In this document: piece after piece, positions 1-8,207 of the stretch
Layout: the number at the start of each line of letters is the position of its first letter
Position numbering within the stretch: the first letter of the stretch is position 1
NCBI GenBank assembly: GCA_036563645.1
Contig: DATCMA010000037.1
Coordinates: forward strand, 62,001-126,000
Reading direction: 5' to 3'
From: DATCMA01 sp036563645
GTDB lineage: Bacteria > Actinomycetota > Actinomycetes > Mycobacteriales > Micromonosporaceae
DNA length: 64,000 nt
Notes under the pieces: model-generated
Told to the model about the DNA's origin: nothing
The model's database searches: none
The model's input: only the letters and a program-made list of their open reading frames with translations
Position numbers and translations under genes: made by a program

Positions 1-479
1 TGCAACCGATCGACGTTGATGGAGTTCACCAAGGCGACCGGGTAGTCCTGGGCGAGCTTGGCGGCGAGCGCGAGGCAGTCGTCGAAGTTGCCGTTGACTT
101 GCAGCAGCTTGGCGCCGTGCACCAGGGCCTGGGCGAGCTTCCCCAACGCGATCTTGCCTTGGGGAACGAGCACCGCGCAGGTCAAGCCCGCCCGGGCCGC
201 GTACGCCGCGGCGGAGGCGCTGGTGTTCCCGGTCGAGGCGCAGATGATGGCCTTACTGCCGTTCTCCACCGCCTTCGAGACCGCCACCGTCATGCCGCGG
301 TCCTTGAAGGACCCGGTGGGGTTAGCTCCCTCGACCTTGAGGTAGACGTCACAACCGGTCCGCGAGGAGAGCACCGGTACAGGCAGCAGCGGGGTGTTCC
401 CCTCATGCAGTGTGACGACAGGGGTGGCGTCCGTGACGGGTAGCCGCTTCCGATAGGCCTCGATCAAACCCCGCCACAT
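1..479 (-). CDS. thrC: Threonine synthase (partial, C-terminus outside window)
   Basis: Threonine synthase converts O-phospho-L-homoserine to L-threonine with PLP. I translated this edge-truncated frame by hand from ATG at 479, preceded by a GAGGAGAA ribosome-binding site. The 159 visible residues begin MWRGLIEAYRKRLPV and contain EGNTPLL, the PLP-lysine motif SFKDRG and the STGNTSASAAAYAARAG phosphate-binding segment, all typical of the short actinobacterial ThrC. The gene follows hom on the same strand with a 133-base gap, matching the usual hom-thrC(-thrB) order. The remaining roughly 190 residues lie beyond base 1. Confidence 0.95.
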   Translation of the reverse strand, partial: MWRGLIEAYRKRLPVTDATPVVTLHEGNTPLLPVPVLSSRTGCDVYLKVEGANPTGSFKDRGMTVAVSKAVENGSKAIICASTGNTSASAAAYAARAGLTCAVLVPQGKIALGKLAQALVHGAKLLQVNGNFDDCLALAAKLAQDYPVALVNSINVDRL

Positions 480-612
480 GCCGTTCTCCTCATGCTGTCA
501 ACCACCTCGTCCCTCCAGACTGGCGAGCCGTCGCCCGCCGCCGAAAGGGACACCCCTGTTCGGAGGTGACCCCCGATGCACCGTCGACCTCATGACGACG
601 GTGATCAGGACT

Positions 613-1929
613 TTAGCTCTGCTGGCCACCCTCGACCCGCAGCACGCCCGCCACGGACCGGACCACGTCCAACCTCCGCAGGTCGTCGACCGTCGCGGCC
701 AGCGCCGCGTCCGGGGCGCCGTGCGTCACGATCACCAGTGCCGCGTCGTCACCCCGGCCCGACTGCCGCACTGTCGCGATCGACACACCGTGCTTGGCGA
801 AGACGCCGGCCACGGTGGCCAGCACACCCGGGCGGTCCGCCACATCGAGGCTGATGTGGTAGCGGGTCACGACCTCGCCGATAGGCCGGATCGGCAAATC
901 GGCGTAGGCGGACTCGCTCGCGGTCCGCACCCCGGCGAGCCGGTTACGGGCCACCGCCACGATATCGCCCAGCACCGCGCTCGCTGTCGGTGCCCCACCC
1001 GCTCCGCGTCCGTAGAACATGAGCTCGCCGGCGGCGGCCGCCTCGACGAAGACGGCGTTGAAGGCGCCGTTGACGCTCGCGAGCGGGTGCGTACGCGGAA
1101 TCATCGCCGGGTGCACCCGGACGCTGATCGACTCGCGGCCGTCGCGGCCCGGGCCGCGCTCCGCGATGCAGAGCAGCTTGATGGTGCAGCCCATCGCCTT
1201 CGCGCTGGCCACGTCCGCAGCGGTCACCTCGGTGATGCCTTCGCGGTAGACGTCGGCGGCGGTCACCCGGGTGTGGAAGGCCAGCGACGCCAAGATGGCG
1301 GCCTTCGCCGCCGCGTCGAAGCCCTCGACGTCCGCGGTCGGGTCCGCCTCGGCGTAGCCGAGCTCGGTCGCCTCCTCCAGCGCCTCGGTGAAGCCCGCGC
1401 CGGTGGCGTCCATGGCCGAGAGGATGTAGTTCGTGGTGCCGTTGACGATCCCGGTGACCCGGGTGATGGTGTCGCCGTGCAGGGACTCGCGCAGCGGACG
1501 CAGCAGCGGGATCGCCCCCGCCACCGCGGCCTCGTAGTAGAGGTCAGCGCCTCCCTCGGTGGCCGCGTCGTGCAGCGTCCCGCCGTCCTCGGCGAGGAGG
1601 GCCTTGTTGGCGGTCACCACGCTCTTGCCCGCCCGGAGCGCCTCCACCAGCCACGTGCGCGCCGGCTCGATGCCGCCGACCACCTCCACCACCACGTCCA
1701 CGTCATCCCGTTTCACCAGGCTCAACGCGTCGGTGGTGAAGAGCGCCGGATCCACCGGGAGGTGACCGCGGTCACGATTGAGTCGGCGGACGGCGATTCC
1801 GACCAGTTCGAGCGGCGCGCCGATCCGCGCCGTCAAGTCCTCGGCCTGCTGATGCAGCAGCCGGACCACCTCGGCGCCGACGGTTCCACAGCCCAGCAGC
1901 GCCAGGCGGATCGGCTTAACCATGCTCAC
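613..1929 (-). CDS. hom: Homoserine dehydrogenase
   Basis: Homoserine dehydrogenase (438 aa) reduces aspartate semialdehyde to homoserine, the branch point toward threonine and methionine. The N-terminus has the dinucleotide-binding motif LLGCGTVGAEVV. The middle holds the catalytic domain with GIVNGTTNYIL, and the C-terminal 80 residues form an ACT domain (ISLDVADRPGVLATVAGVF), which is the usual site of threonine feedback inhibition. The GTG start at 1929 overlaps the lysA stop (GTGA), so translation is coupled; an ATG two codons in (1923) is an alternative. Length is normal for the monofunctional Gram-positive type. Confidence 0.97.
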   Translation of the reverse strand: MSMVKPIRLALLGCGTVGAEVVRLLHQQAEDLTARIGAPLELVGIAVRRLNRDRGHLPVDPALFTTDALSLVKRDDVDVVVEVVGGIEPARTWLVEALRAGKSVVTANKALLAEDGGTLHDAATEGGADLYYEAAVAGAIPLLRPLRESLHGDTITRVTGIVNGTTNYILSAMDATGAGFTEALEEATELGYAEADPTADVEGFDAAAKAAILASLAFHTRVTAADVYREGITEVTAADVASAKAMGCTIKLLCIAERGPGRDGRESISVRVHPAMIPRTHPLASVNGAFNAVFVEAAAAGELMFYGRGAGGAPTASAVLGDIVAVARNRLAGVRTASESAYADLPIRPIGEVVTRYHISLDVADRPGVLATVAGVFAKHGVSIATVRQSGRGDDAALVIVTHGAPDAALAATVDDLRRLDVVRSVAGVLRVEGGQQS

Positions 1930-3311
1930 CCCACATCGAGTGCCAACAAGTCGTCTTCGGTCTCCCGCCGGACGATGACCCGCGCCCGACCATCGCGGAC
2001 GGCCACGACCGGCGGCCGGGGGACGTGGTTGTAGTTGCTCGCCATGCTGCGGCAGTAAGCCCCCGTACCCGGTACCGCGAGAAGATCTCCGGGCCTGATG
2101 TCGGCGGGCAGGAATTCATCCTTCACTACCACATCCCCAGACTCACAATGTTTCCCCACCACCCGGGCAAGCATGGGCGAGGCCGACGAGGCACGGGACG
2201 CCAGGGTCGCCGAGTAGGACGCGTCGTAGAGCGCGGTGCGGATGTTGTCGCTCATCCCGCCGTCCACGCTGACGTAGGTGCGGATCCCGTCGACGTCCTT
2301 GACCGTGCCGACCTCGTACAGCGTGAACATGGCGGGGCCGACGATGGCCCGACCCGGCTCGATCGACAGCTGGGGCACGCGCAGCCGCTGCGCCTCGCAC
2401 TCCGACTCGACGATCTTGATTAGGCGCTTGGCGAGGTCGTACGGGGTGGCCGGATCGTCCTGGGAGGTGTAGGCGATGCCGAAGCCGCCTCCGAGGTTGA
2501 GCTCTGGGAGCTCCACTCCACGCGCGTCGCGGATCCGCGCCTGGAGCTCGAGCACCCGCCGCGCCGCGACCTCGAACCCGCTGGTGTCGAAGATCTGCGA
2601 GCCGATGTGCGAGTGGAGACCACGCAGCTCGAGGACGTCCTCGTCGAGAATCCGCAGCGCGGCCTGGAAGGCCGCCCCGCTAGCGAGAGAGAAGCCAAAC
2701 TTCTGATCCTCGTGCGCCGTGGCGATGAACTCGTGGGTGTGCGCCTCCACCCCGGTGGTGACCCGGATGAGGACCCGAGGCCGCGCGCCCCGCTCGCGGG
2801 CGATCGCGGTCAATCGGTCGATCTCGTCGAACGAATCGACGATGATCTTGCCTACTCCGGCGTCGACCGCCCGGATCAGCTCGGCGCGGGACTTGTTGTT
2901 GCCGTGGAACCCGATTCGCTCCGGGGGCATCCCGCCGCGCAAGGCCACGGCGAGCTCACCGCCCGTGCAGACGTCGAGGTTGAGCCCTTCCTCCTCGACG
3001 ATCCGCACGATGGCGCGGCAGAGGAACGCCTTCCCGGCGTAGTAGATATCGAAATCCGCGAAGGCAGACCGGAAATCGCGGCATCGGGACCGCAGATCCC
3101 CCTCGTCGAGCACGTAGACCGGGGTGCCGAACTCCTCGGCCAGCGCCCGTACATCCACTCCGGCCACGGTGAGCGCCCCGGCCGGCCCGCGCTCGACTCC
3201 CCGTGGCCACAGCTGCGGGTTGAGCGCGTTGACGTCCTCGGGGGTCTGGAGCCACGCCGGCCCTCGGTTGCCGAGGTCCGCATGGAGCGCCCCCGCTTCG
3301 TGTGTCCGCAC
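1926..3311 (-). CDS. lysA: Diaminopimelate decarboxylase
   Basis: LysA (461 aa) decarboxylates meso-diaminopimelate to lysine, a PLP alanine-racemase-fold enzyme. Visible landmarks are the PLP lysine in YYAGKAFLC, the HSHIGSQI segment, the glycine-rich LNLGGGFGIAY, SIEPGRAIVG, and the C-terminal CESGD and GAYCRSMASNYN active-site motifs. It starts immediately after the argS stop (3312/3311) and ends inside the hom start, so argS, lysA and hom look like one transcript. The combination of argS with lysA is common in actinobacteria and corynebacteria, where the pair is co-regulated by arginine and lysine; no regulatory element was identified here. Confidence 0.97.
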   Translation of the reverse strand: MRTHEAGALHADLGNRGPAWLQTPEDVNALNPQLWPRGVERGPAGALTVAGVDVRALAEEFGTPVYVLDEGDLRSRCRDFRSAFADFDIYYAGKAFLCRAIVRIVEEEGLNLDVCTGGELAVALRGGMPPERIGFHGNNKSRAELIRAVDAGVGKIIVDSFDEIDRLTAIARERGARPRVLIRVTTGVEAHTHEFIATAHEDQKFGFSLASGAAFQAALRILDEDVLELRGLHSHIGSQIFDTSGFEVAARRVLELQARIRDARGVELPELNLGGGFGIAYTSQDDPATPYDLAKRLIKIVESECEAQRLRVPQLSIEPGRAIVGPAMFTLYEVGTVKDVDGIRTYVSVDGGMSDNIRTALYDASYSATLASRASSASPMLARVVGKHCESGDVVVKDEFLPADIRPGDLLAVPGTGAYCRSMASNYNHVPRPPVVAVRDGRARVIVRRETEDDLLALDVG

Positions 3312-4976
3312 TTACATCCTCTCCGGTGCCGAGACGCCCAAGAGCTCCAAGCCGTTGGCGAGAACGATCCGGGACGCCTCGACCAGCCACAGCCGTGCCC
3401 GGGTGAGATCGGTCGCCTCCTCGTCGCCCTGGGGCAGCACCCGGCACGCGTCGTAGAACCGATGGTAGGTGGCGGCCAGTTCCTCCAAGTATCGCGCCAC
3501 GCGGTGAGGTTCCCGCAGCTCCGCCGCGGTGGCCACCACGGCCGGGAACTCCCCGATCGTCCGGAGCAGCTCGCCCTCCTTCTCGTGGACGAGCAGCGCG
3601 GGGTCGTAGTCGTCGCCCCGGGAGATGCCCAGCTCGGCCGCGTGGCGCAGCAGCGAGGCGATCCGCGCGTGCGCGTACCGCACGTAGTGCACCGGGTTGT
3701 CGTTCGAGCTCCGGGTGATCTGCTCGATGTCGAGGGTGAGCGGCGAGTCCGTCGAGGCGCGGGCCAGGGAGTACCGGGCGGCGTCGACCCCGACGGCGTC
3801 GACGAGCTCATCCAGGGTGATGACGTTGCCGGCCCGCTTGGACAACCGCACCGGCTCCCCGTTGCGGACCAGATTCACCATCTGGCCGATCAGGATCTCG
3901 ATGTTGCCGTCGGGATCGTCACCGGCGCAGGCCGCGATCGCGCGCAACCGGTTGACGTAACCGTGATGATCGGCGCCGAGCAAGTAGATGCACTTGTCGA
4001 AGCCACGCTCGCGCTTGTTGAGGTAGTACGCCGCGTCGGCGGCGAAGTACGTCTTCTCCCCGTTGCTGCGGACCAGGACGCGATCCTTGTCGTCGTCGAA
4101 GTCGGTGGTCCGCAGCCACACCGCGCCGTCGGCCTCGAAGACGCGGCCCTGCTTCCGCAGCGTCTCAATCGCGTGATCGATGGCGCCGCCCTCGTGCAGC
4201 GTCCGCTCCGAGAACCAGACGTCGAACTCGACGCCGAACCGGGTCAAGCTGGCCTTGATCTCGCCCAGCATCAACCGGTACCCCTCGTCCCGGCAGACCG
4301 CGACCGCCTCGGCCTCGGGCAGGTCGAGCAGGTCGGGACGGGCGGCCAGCACCTGGCGGGCGATGTCGGTGATGTACTCCCCGGCGTAGCCGTCCTCCGG
4401 CGCCGGCTCGCCTTTCGCGGCGGCGTAGATCGACCGGGCGAACCGCTCCATCTGCGCGCCCGCGTCGTTGATGTAGTACTCGCTGGTCACCTCGGCGCCG
4501 GCGGCGGCGAGCAGGCGGCGCAGCGAGTCCCCGACCGCGGCCCACCGGGTGTGGCCGAGGTGGACGGGCCCGGTGGGGTTCGCGGAGACGAACTCCAAGT
4601 TGATCTTCTGCCCGGCCAGCGCGCTGCTGCGGCCGTACTCCCGGCCCGCCTGGACGACGATGCGGGCGATCTCACCCGCGGCGGCCGCGTCAAGCCGAAT
4701 GTTGAGGAAGCCCGGGCCGGCGACTTCGACCGATTTGATGCCTGGGGTCCGAGTCAGCTCCCCGGCGAGCAAGGTGGCGAACTCCCGTGGCGGCAACCCC
4801 ACCTTCTTCGCCACTTGGAGGGCGAGCGTCGAGGCGTAATCGCCGTGTTCAGGGTTGCGCGGTCGCTCAACCGAGATCTCTCTCGGCAAGATAGAACGAT
4901 CTAGCCCACGCGCCTCCAACACAGCGTGAGCTGCGGCAAGAACAGCGTCAGCGAGCTTGGCGGGAGTCACCGACAT
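3312..4976 (-). CDS. argS: Arginyl-tRNA synthetase
   Basis: ArgS (554 aa) charges tRNA-Arg and is a class I synthetase. The N-terminal Add-1 domain is followed by the HIGH-type signature in NPTGPVHLGHTRWAAVGDS, with FVSANPTGP just before it. The KMSKS-equivalent loop reads VRLSKRAGNVITLDELVD, the degenerate form seen in many ArgRS. The C-terminal helical anticodon-binding domain ends in the expected 'GLELLGVSAPERM' style. The ATG at 4976 is the first gene of the argS-lysA-hom-thrC operon, and the promoter should lie in the 89-base gap shared with the divergent DUF3105 gene. Length and motifs are complete. Confidence 0.97.
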   Translation of the reverse strand: MSVTPAKLADAVLAAAHAVLEARGLDRSILPREISVERPRNPEHGDYASTLALQVAKKVGLPPREFATLLAGELTRTPGIKSVEVAGPGFLNIRLDAAAAGEIARIVVQAGREYGRSSALAGQKINLEFVSANPTGPVHLGHTRWAAVGDSLRRLLAAAGAEVTSEYYINDAGAQMERFARSIYAAAKGEPAPEDGYAGEYITDIARQVLAARPDLLDLPEAEAVAVCRDEGYRLMLGEIKASLTRFGVEFDVWFSERTLHEGGAIDHAIETLRKQGRVFEADGAVWLRTTDFDDDKDRVLVRSNGEKTYFAADAAYYLNKRERGFDKCIYLLGADHHGYVNRLRAIAACAGDDPDGNIEILIGQMVNLVRNGEPVRLSKRAGNVITLDELVDAVGVDAARYSLARASTDSPLTLDIEQITRSSNDNPVHYVRYAHARIASLLRHAAELGISRGDDYDPALLVHEKEGELLRTIGEFPAVVATAAELREPHRVARYLEELAATYHRFYDACRVLPQGDEEATDLTRARLWLVEASRIVLANGLELLGVSAPERM

Positions 4977-5065
4977 ATGTTACCGGGGTTAGACTCAGTC
5001 AGCCGGCGGAGCCCTCCTCGCACCTACGGGCCGCCACCCCTATCCGACCGACTTGACGAGGCACG

Positions 5066-5818
5066 ATGAGCACCAGTGGAGCTAACCCCTCAGGCGGGCG
5101 CCGACCGGGAGCCACCAAGGCTAAAGGTAAGGGACGCAAGCCAATAACTCCGGTCAAGGTCAACCAAGGCCGAGCGTGGGGGCCGATCGCGCTGTTCACC
5201 GCGGTCGGAATGCTCGCCGTCGCCATTATCGGATACGGAGCGTACGCGGTCATTCAAGGGACCAAGAGCTGGGAGGAGCGCGCGGACGCGATCCCCGGCA
5301 TCATCAACGTCCGCAAGCTCGACCCGGAGCACCTCCAGTACGAGCGGCACCAACCCGGCAAGATCGAGTACACGAAGTACCTCCCGCCCGTCGGTGGCAC
5401 GCACAACGACGCGTGGCAGAACTGCATGGGCGACGTGTACGACGCGCCGATCGCCAACGAGCACGCGGTGCACAGCCTGGAGCACGGCGCGGTGTGGATC
5501 ACCTACCGGCCTGACCTGCCCAAGGATCAGGTGGAGAAGCTCGCCGAGCGCGTGCGCGGCAAGGAAAAGATGATGATGAGCCCGTACGAAGGGCTCGACG
5601 CGCCCATCTCACTCCAGGCGTGGGGTTACCAGCTCAAAGTCGACAACGCCGACGACGAGCGCATCGACGAGTTCATCAAGGCGCTGCGGGTCAACGCCTC
5701 CATCGAGGGGCCCAACGCCCTCTGCTCGAGCGGGGTCACCGCGACGGGGACGACTCCGCAAGACAACGTCGCGGGACACAGCGAGCTGATGCCGTCCTCG
5801 TCGAGCGCGGCGGATTGA
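5066..5818 (+). CDS. DUF3105 membrane-anchored protein
   Basis: A 250-aa protein with a basic, glycine/lysine-rich cytoplasmic N-terminus, one transmembrane helix at about residues 42-62 (IALFTAVGMLAVAIIGYGAYAV) and an extracytoplasmic DUF3105 domain. Typical DUF3105 features are visible: YLPPVGGTHN, a conserved cysteine in WQNCMGDVY, EHAVHSLEHGAVWITY and a second cysteine near the C-terminus (ALCSSG). The function of DUF3105 is unknown. The histidine- and methionine-rich sequence (including KEKMMMSPYEG) and the DUF305 gene six bases downstream suggest a shared envelope role, possibly in metal or copper handling; that is inference. It is divergent from argS. Confidence 0.9.
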   Translation: MSTSGANPSGGRRPGATKAKGKGRKPITPVKVNQGRAWGPIALFTAVGMLAVAIIGYGAYAVIQGTKSWEERADAIPGIINVRKLDPEHLQYERHQPGKIEYTKYLPPVGGTHNDAWQNCMGDVYDAPIANEHAVHSLEHGAVWITYRPDLPKDQVEKLAERVRGKEKMMMSPYEGLDAPISLQAWGYQLKVDNADDERIDEFIKALRVNASIEGPNALCSSGVTATGTTPQDNVAGHSELMPSSSSAAD

Positions 5819-5824
5819 TAGGCC

Positions 5825-6481
5825 ATGACGACGCTGACGGAGATCGAGACACCCGTCGAGGAGGCCACCCCCGGTCGTCCCCCCGCGCGCTACGGCCTCC
5901 TCGCCCTCACGCTCGCCATCGTCGTGGGCCTGGTGCTCGGGTACCTAGCGGGCCTCCTCACGCCGCACCTCACCAGGCCCGGCGACGACTCCCCCGAAGC
6001 CGGCTTCGCGCGGGACATGAGCACCCACCACGCCCAGGCCGTGGAGATGGGGCTCATCGCGTACCGGGCGAGTGACAACCCGAAGGTCCGGCAGATCGCG
6101 ATCGACATCGCCACCAACCAGCAGGGCGAGATCGGCATGATGCAGGCCTGGCTGCGGCGGTGGAAACTCGACCCGACCGGCGCCCAGCCGGCGATGGCGT
6201 GGATGCCGAACGGCCGGGACATGGTCAAAGACGGGCTCATGCCCGGGATGGCGACCCCGGAGGAGATGGACAGACTCCGGCAAGCCCGGGGCAAGGATGG
6301 CGACATCCTCTTCGCGGAAATGATGATCAAACATCACATCGGGGGCATCCACATGGTCGACGCGATCCTCGCGCACACCGACGATGAGGAGGTCCGCGAG
6401 GCCGCGCGGCGGATGAAGGAGACTCAACAGACAGAGATCAACATCCTGAGGCAGCTCCTCGACGAGGTGAAGGCCAGCTAG
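5825..6481 (+). CDS. DUF305 family protein, membrane-anchored
   Basis: A 218-aa protein with an N-terminal transmembrane helix (about residues 22-42, YGLLALTLAIVVGLVLGYLAG) and an exported ferritin-like four-helix DUF305 domain. The two DUF305 signatures are present: DMSTHHAQAVEMG, and EMMIKHHIGGIHMVDAIL, each a paired-histidine motif, with a methionine-rich segment in between. Some family members bind copper, but a specific substrate cannot be read from sequence. It lies six bases after the DUF3105 gene and is almost certainly co-transcribed with it, a pairing that recurs in actinobacteria. Confidence 0.92.
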   Translation: MTTLTEIETPVEEATPGRPPARYGLLALTLAIVVGLVLGYLAGLLTPHLTRPGDDSPEAGFARDMSTHHAQAVEMGLIAYRASDNPKVRQIAIDIATNQQGEIGMMQAWLRRWKLDPTGAQPAMAWMPNGRDMVKDGLMPGMATPEEMDRLRQARGKDGDILFAEMMIKHHIGGIHMVDAILAHTDDEEVREAARRMKETQQTEINILRQLLDEVKAS

Positions 6482-6681
6482 TCGTCACTCCGCTCGCCCC
6501 CTTATGCCCGATTTCCCGGCCGACGGGAGTGCGTCGGGGCGCGACGACACCCTCGTCGGCATCGATCGTTTGTGTCGGCGTGGGGGCACTTCTTGGTGAC
6601 ACACGGCCTGTTCTCAGCGCGGCGCGCCGGCGGTCGGTGACGAGCTGGTGCCGGCGGCACACGATCGGAGGCGATGGGGCG

Positions 6682-7287
6682 GTGGTGGCCCGCCCGCGCA
6701 GCCAGGTCACCGATCCGCAACCGCTGAGCCGCGCCCAAGAACTCGACCTCATCGAGCAGCTGCGCGGCCGCTGGCCCGAAGAGTTCGGCATTGACGAGCC
6801 GCTCTGGAGCCGCCGCGGCCTCGCGACCCTCGTGGAACGGCTCTACGGCCTCACCCTCAGCACCGCCGAGGTGGGCCACTACCTGCGGTCCTGGGGGATC
6901 TGGGCGCGTCAGCCGATCGATCGCGCCTGCGCGCTCTGCGCGAACGCGGTGGCGCGTTGGGTGCAGACCGAGTACCCGGCGATCGCCCGCAGCGCCCGGG
7001 AACACCGTGGGGAGCTCTACTGGGTGGGGCGGACCCGGCTGCACGGGGTGACCCCTGCGGCGGCCGTGCTCTCCGCGGTCTCCACCCGGGGGCAGATCCG
7101 CTTCATGATCGTGACGCCGGCCCTGGATCCGCCGCTCCCCCGCGACTTCCTCCTGCGCCTGCCCGGCCCCACGGGGCGCACCACGCACGTGGTGATCGAC
7201 GGCTCGTGGGCCCGCCGGGACTGGCCACGCCGGGTGCCGCGGCACATCGTGCTCCATCCGCTGCCGAGCTGCGAACGCGTCGGCTAG
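6682..7287 (+). pseudogene. IS630-type transposase-derived winged-helix protein (degenerate or domesticated)
   Basis: The reading frame resembles the IS630/Tc1-mariner transposase. A winged helix-turn-helix segment (LSRAQELDLIEQL through TAEVGHYLRSWGI) is followed by a reduced DDE domain with recognisable landmarks: GELYWVGRTRLHG, VSTRGQIRFMIVTP and HVVIDGSWARRDW. In active IS630 enzymes the first landmark carries a catalytic Asp and the second catalytic Asp lies in a 'DG' like the one here, with a Glu further on. Here the first acidic residue is missing and the protein ends right after HPLPSCERVG, before the last catalytic Glu. The start at GTG 6682 is chosen for a GGAGG at 6667; the frame is open upstream to 6529. 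No flanking inverted repeats were seen, so it is either a relic or a domesticated DNA-binding protein. Confidence 0.6.
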
Positions 7288-7477
7288 CCGCGCGGCACGG
7301 GGGATGCGCGAGGAGGCGCGGGAACGGCTGACGTGACGCGACAAAGCGGTCAGGGCGGCACGACAGCGACCCCGAGGCGACGGTCGTGGGCGTGGCGACA
7401 GTCGGGGAGGCACGCCAGGGACGAGCCCGATTGGTAGTTTCGCCCGCGCGTTTGTTACGCTTCGCTGGTCGCACGGA

Positions 7478-7549
7478 GCCCCCGTAGCTCAGGGGATAGA
7501 GCACCGCCCTCCGGAGGCGGGTGCGCAGGTTCGAATCCTGCCGGGGGCA
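7478..7549 (+). tRNA. tRNA-Arg (CCG)
   Basis: A complete cloverleaf can be folded. The acceptor stem is GCCCCCG/CGGGGGC, the D arm GCTC/GAGC, the anticodon stem CCGCC/GGCGG with loop CTCCGGA (anticodon CCG, reads CGG), and the T arm GCAGG-TTCGAAT-CCTGC. The discriminator base is A at 7549 and CCA is not encoded. A run of seven T follows directly at 7551-7557, which would end transcription. Confidence 0.97.
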
Positions 7550-7634
7550 CTTTTTTTGTCTTCGTACGCGTTTCGGCCACCGCCTCCCCCAGGGTCCCGG
7601 GGACACCGTCCATACCCCTCCGACGCCGGGCGGC

Positions 7635-8207
7635 TCACTCCCCTGCGGCGAGGCTGTCGCCAGCGCCGCTCAGCGCCATCGCCACCGCTTCTTCGGGATC
7701 GTCGACGTGGTCGATACCCGGCACCTCGTTCCCGTGGACATCGACCACTCGCCACCCGCGGAGGGACACCACCCGGACGCCGCCGCGCCGCTTCGCCAGC
7801 GCGATCTCGCTGAGGGTCCCCCAGGAACCCCCCACCACGATCACCGCGTCGGCGCTCCACACGATGACCGCGTTACGCGCCTCCCCCATGTTCGTCACGA
7901 CGACCGCGGACAGATCGGGTGAGGCCCCCTCTCGGCTGTCGTTCGGCCTGATCCCGATGACGAGCCCACCTTTGGCCCGGGCTCCCGCCGCGACCGCCCG
8001 CATCACCCCGTCACCGCCGCCACACACCACCACGGCGCCCCGCTCGGCGAGGAGCTCCCCGACGCGGTACGCGATCGCCGCTTCCTCGTCACTGCACGAC
8101 CGGGGACCACACACGGCGACCTGATACGGGCGTCCCCGCCTGCCCTGCGCATCGATCAACGTGTTTAGATCGTTGCGTTGCTGTCCGTCGGACCCGGATA
8201 CGCCCAT
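7635..8207 (-). CDS. TIGR00725/SLOG-family nucleotide-binding protein (LOG-like)
   Basis: A protein of up to 190 aa with a Rossmann-like SLOG/LOG fold. VAVCGPRSCSD starts the domain, then ERGAVVVCGGGDGVMRAVAAGA, and the signature GGSWGTLSEIALA, a variant of the PGGxGTxxE motif of cytokinin-activating LOG enzymes. Proteins of the TIGR00725 branch bind nucleotides but lack a firm function. The ATG at 8207 overlaps the ATG of the divergent GH67 gene in a shared CATG, leaving no room for a promoter. A downstream TTG (Leu in NTLIDAQG) or another internal start is therefore likely, and the first 17-28 residues are doubtful. Confidence 0.8.
   Translation of the reverse strand: MGVSGSDGQQRNDLNTLIDAQGRRGRPYQVAVCGPRSCSDEEAAIAYRVGELLAERGAVVVCGGGDGVMRAVAAGARAKGGLVIGIRPNDSREGASPDLSAVVVTNMGEARNAVIVWSADAVIVVGGSWGTLSEIALAKRRGGVRVVSLRGWRVVDVHGNEVPGIDHVDDPEEAVAMALSGAGDSLAAGE

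Noticed and set aside
478..2034. 518-codon plus-strand frame opposite hom
   Set aside because: Antisense shadow of a clearly recognised gene; the translation has no family features and the high GC makes long antisense frames common.
2607..4904. 765-codon plus-strand frame opposite lysA and argS
   Set aside because: Covers two certain genes on the other strand; arginine/valine/glycine-rich shadow sequence without motifs.
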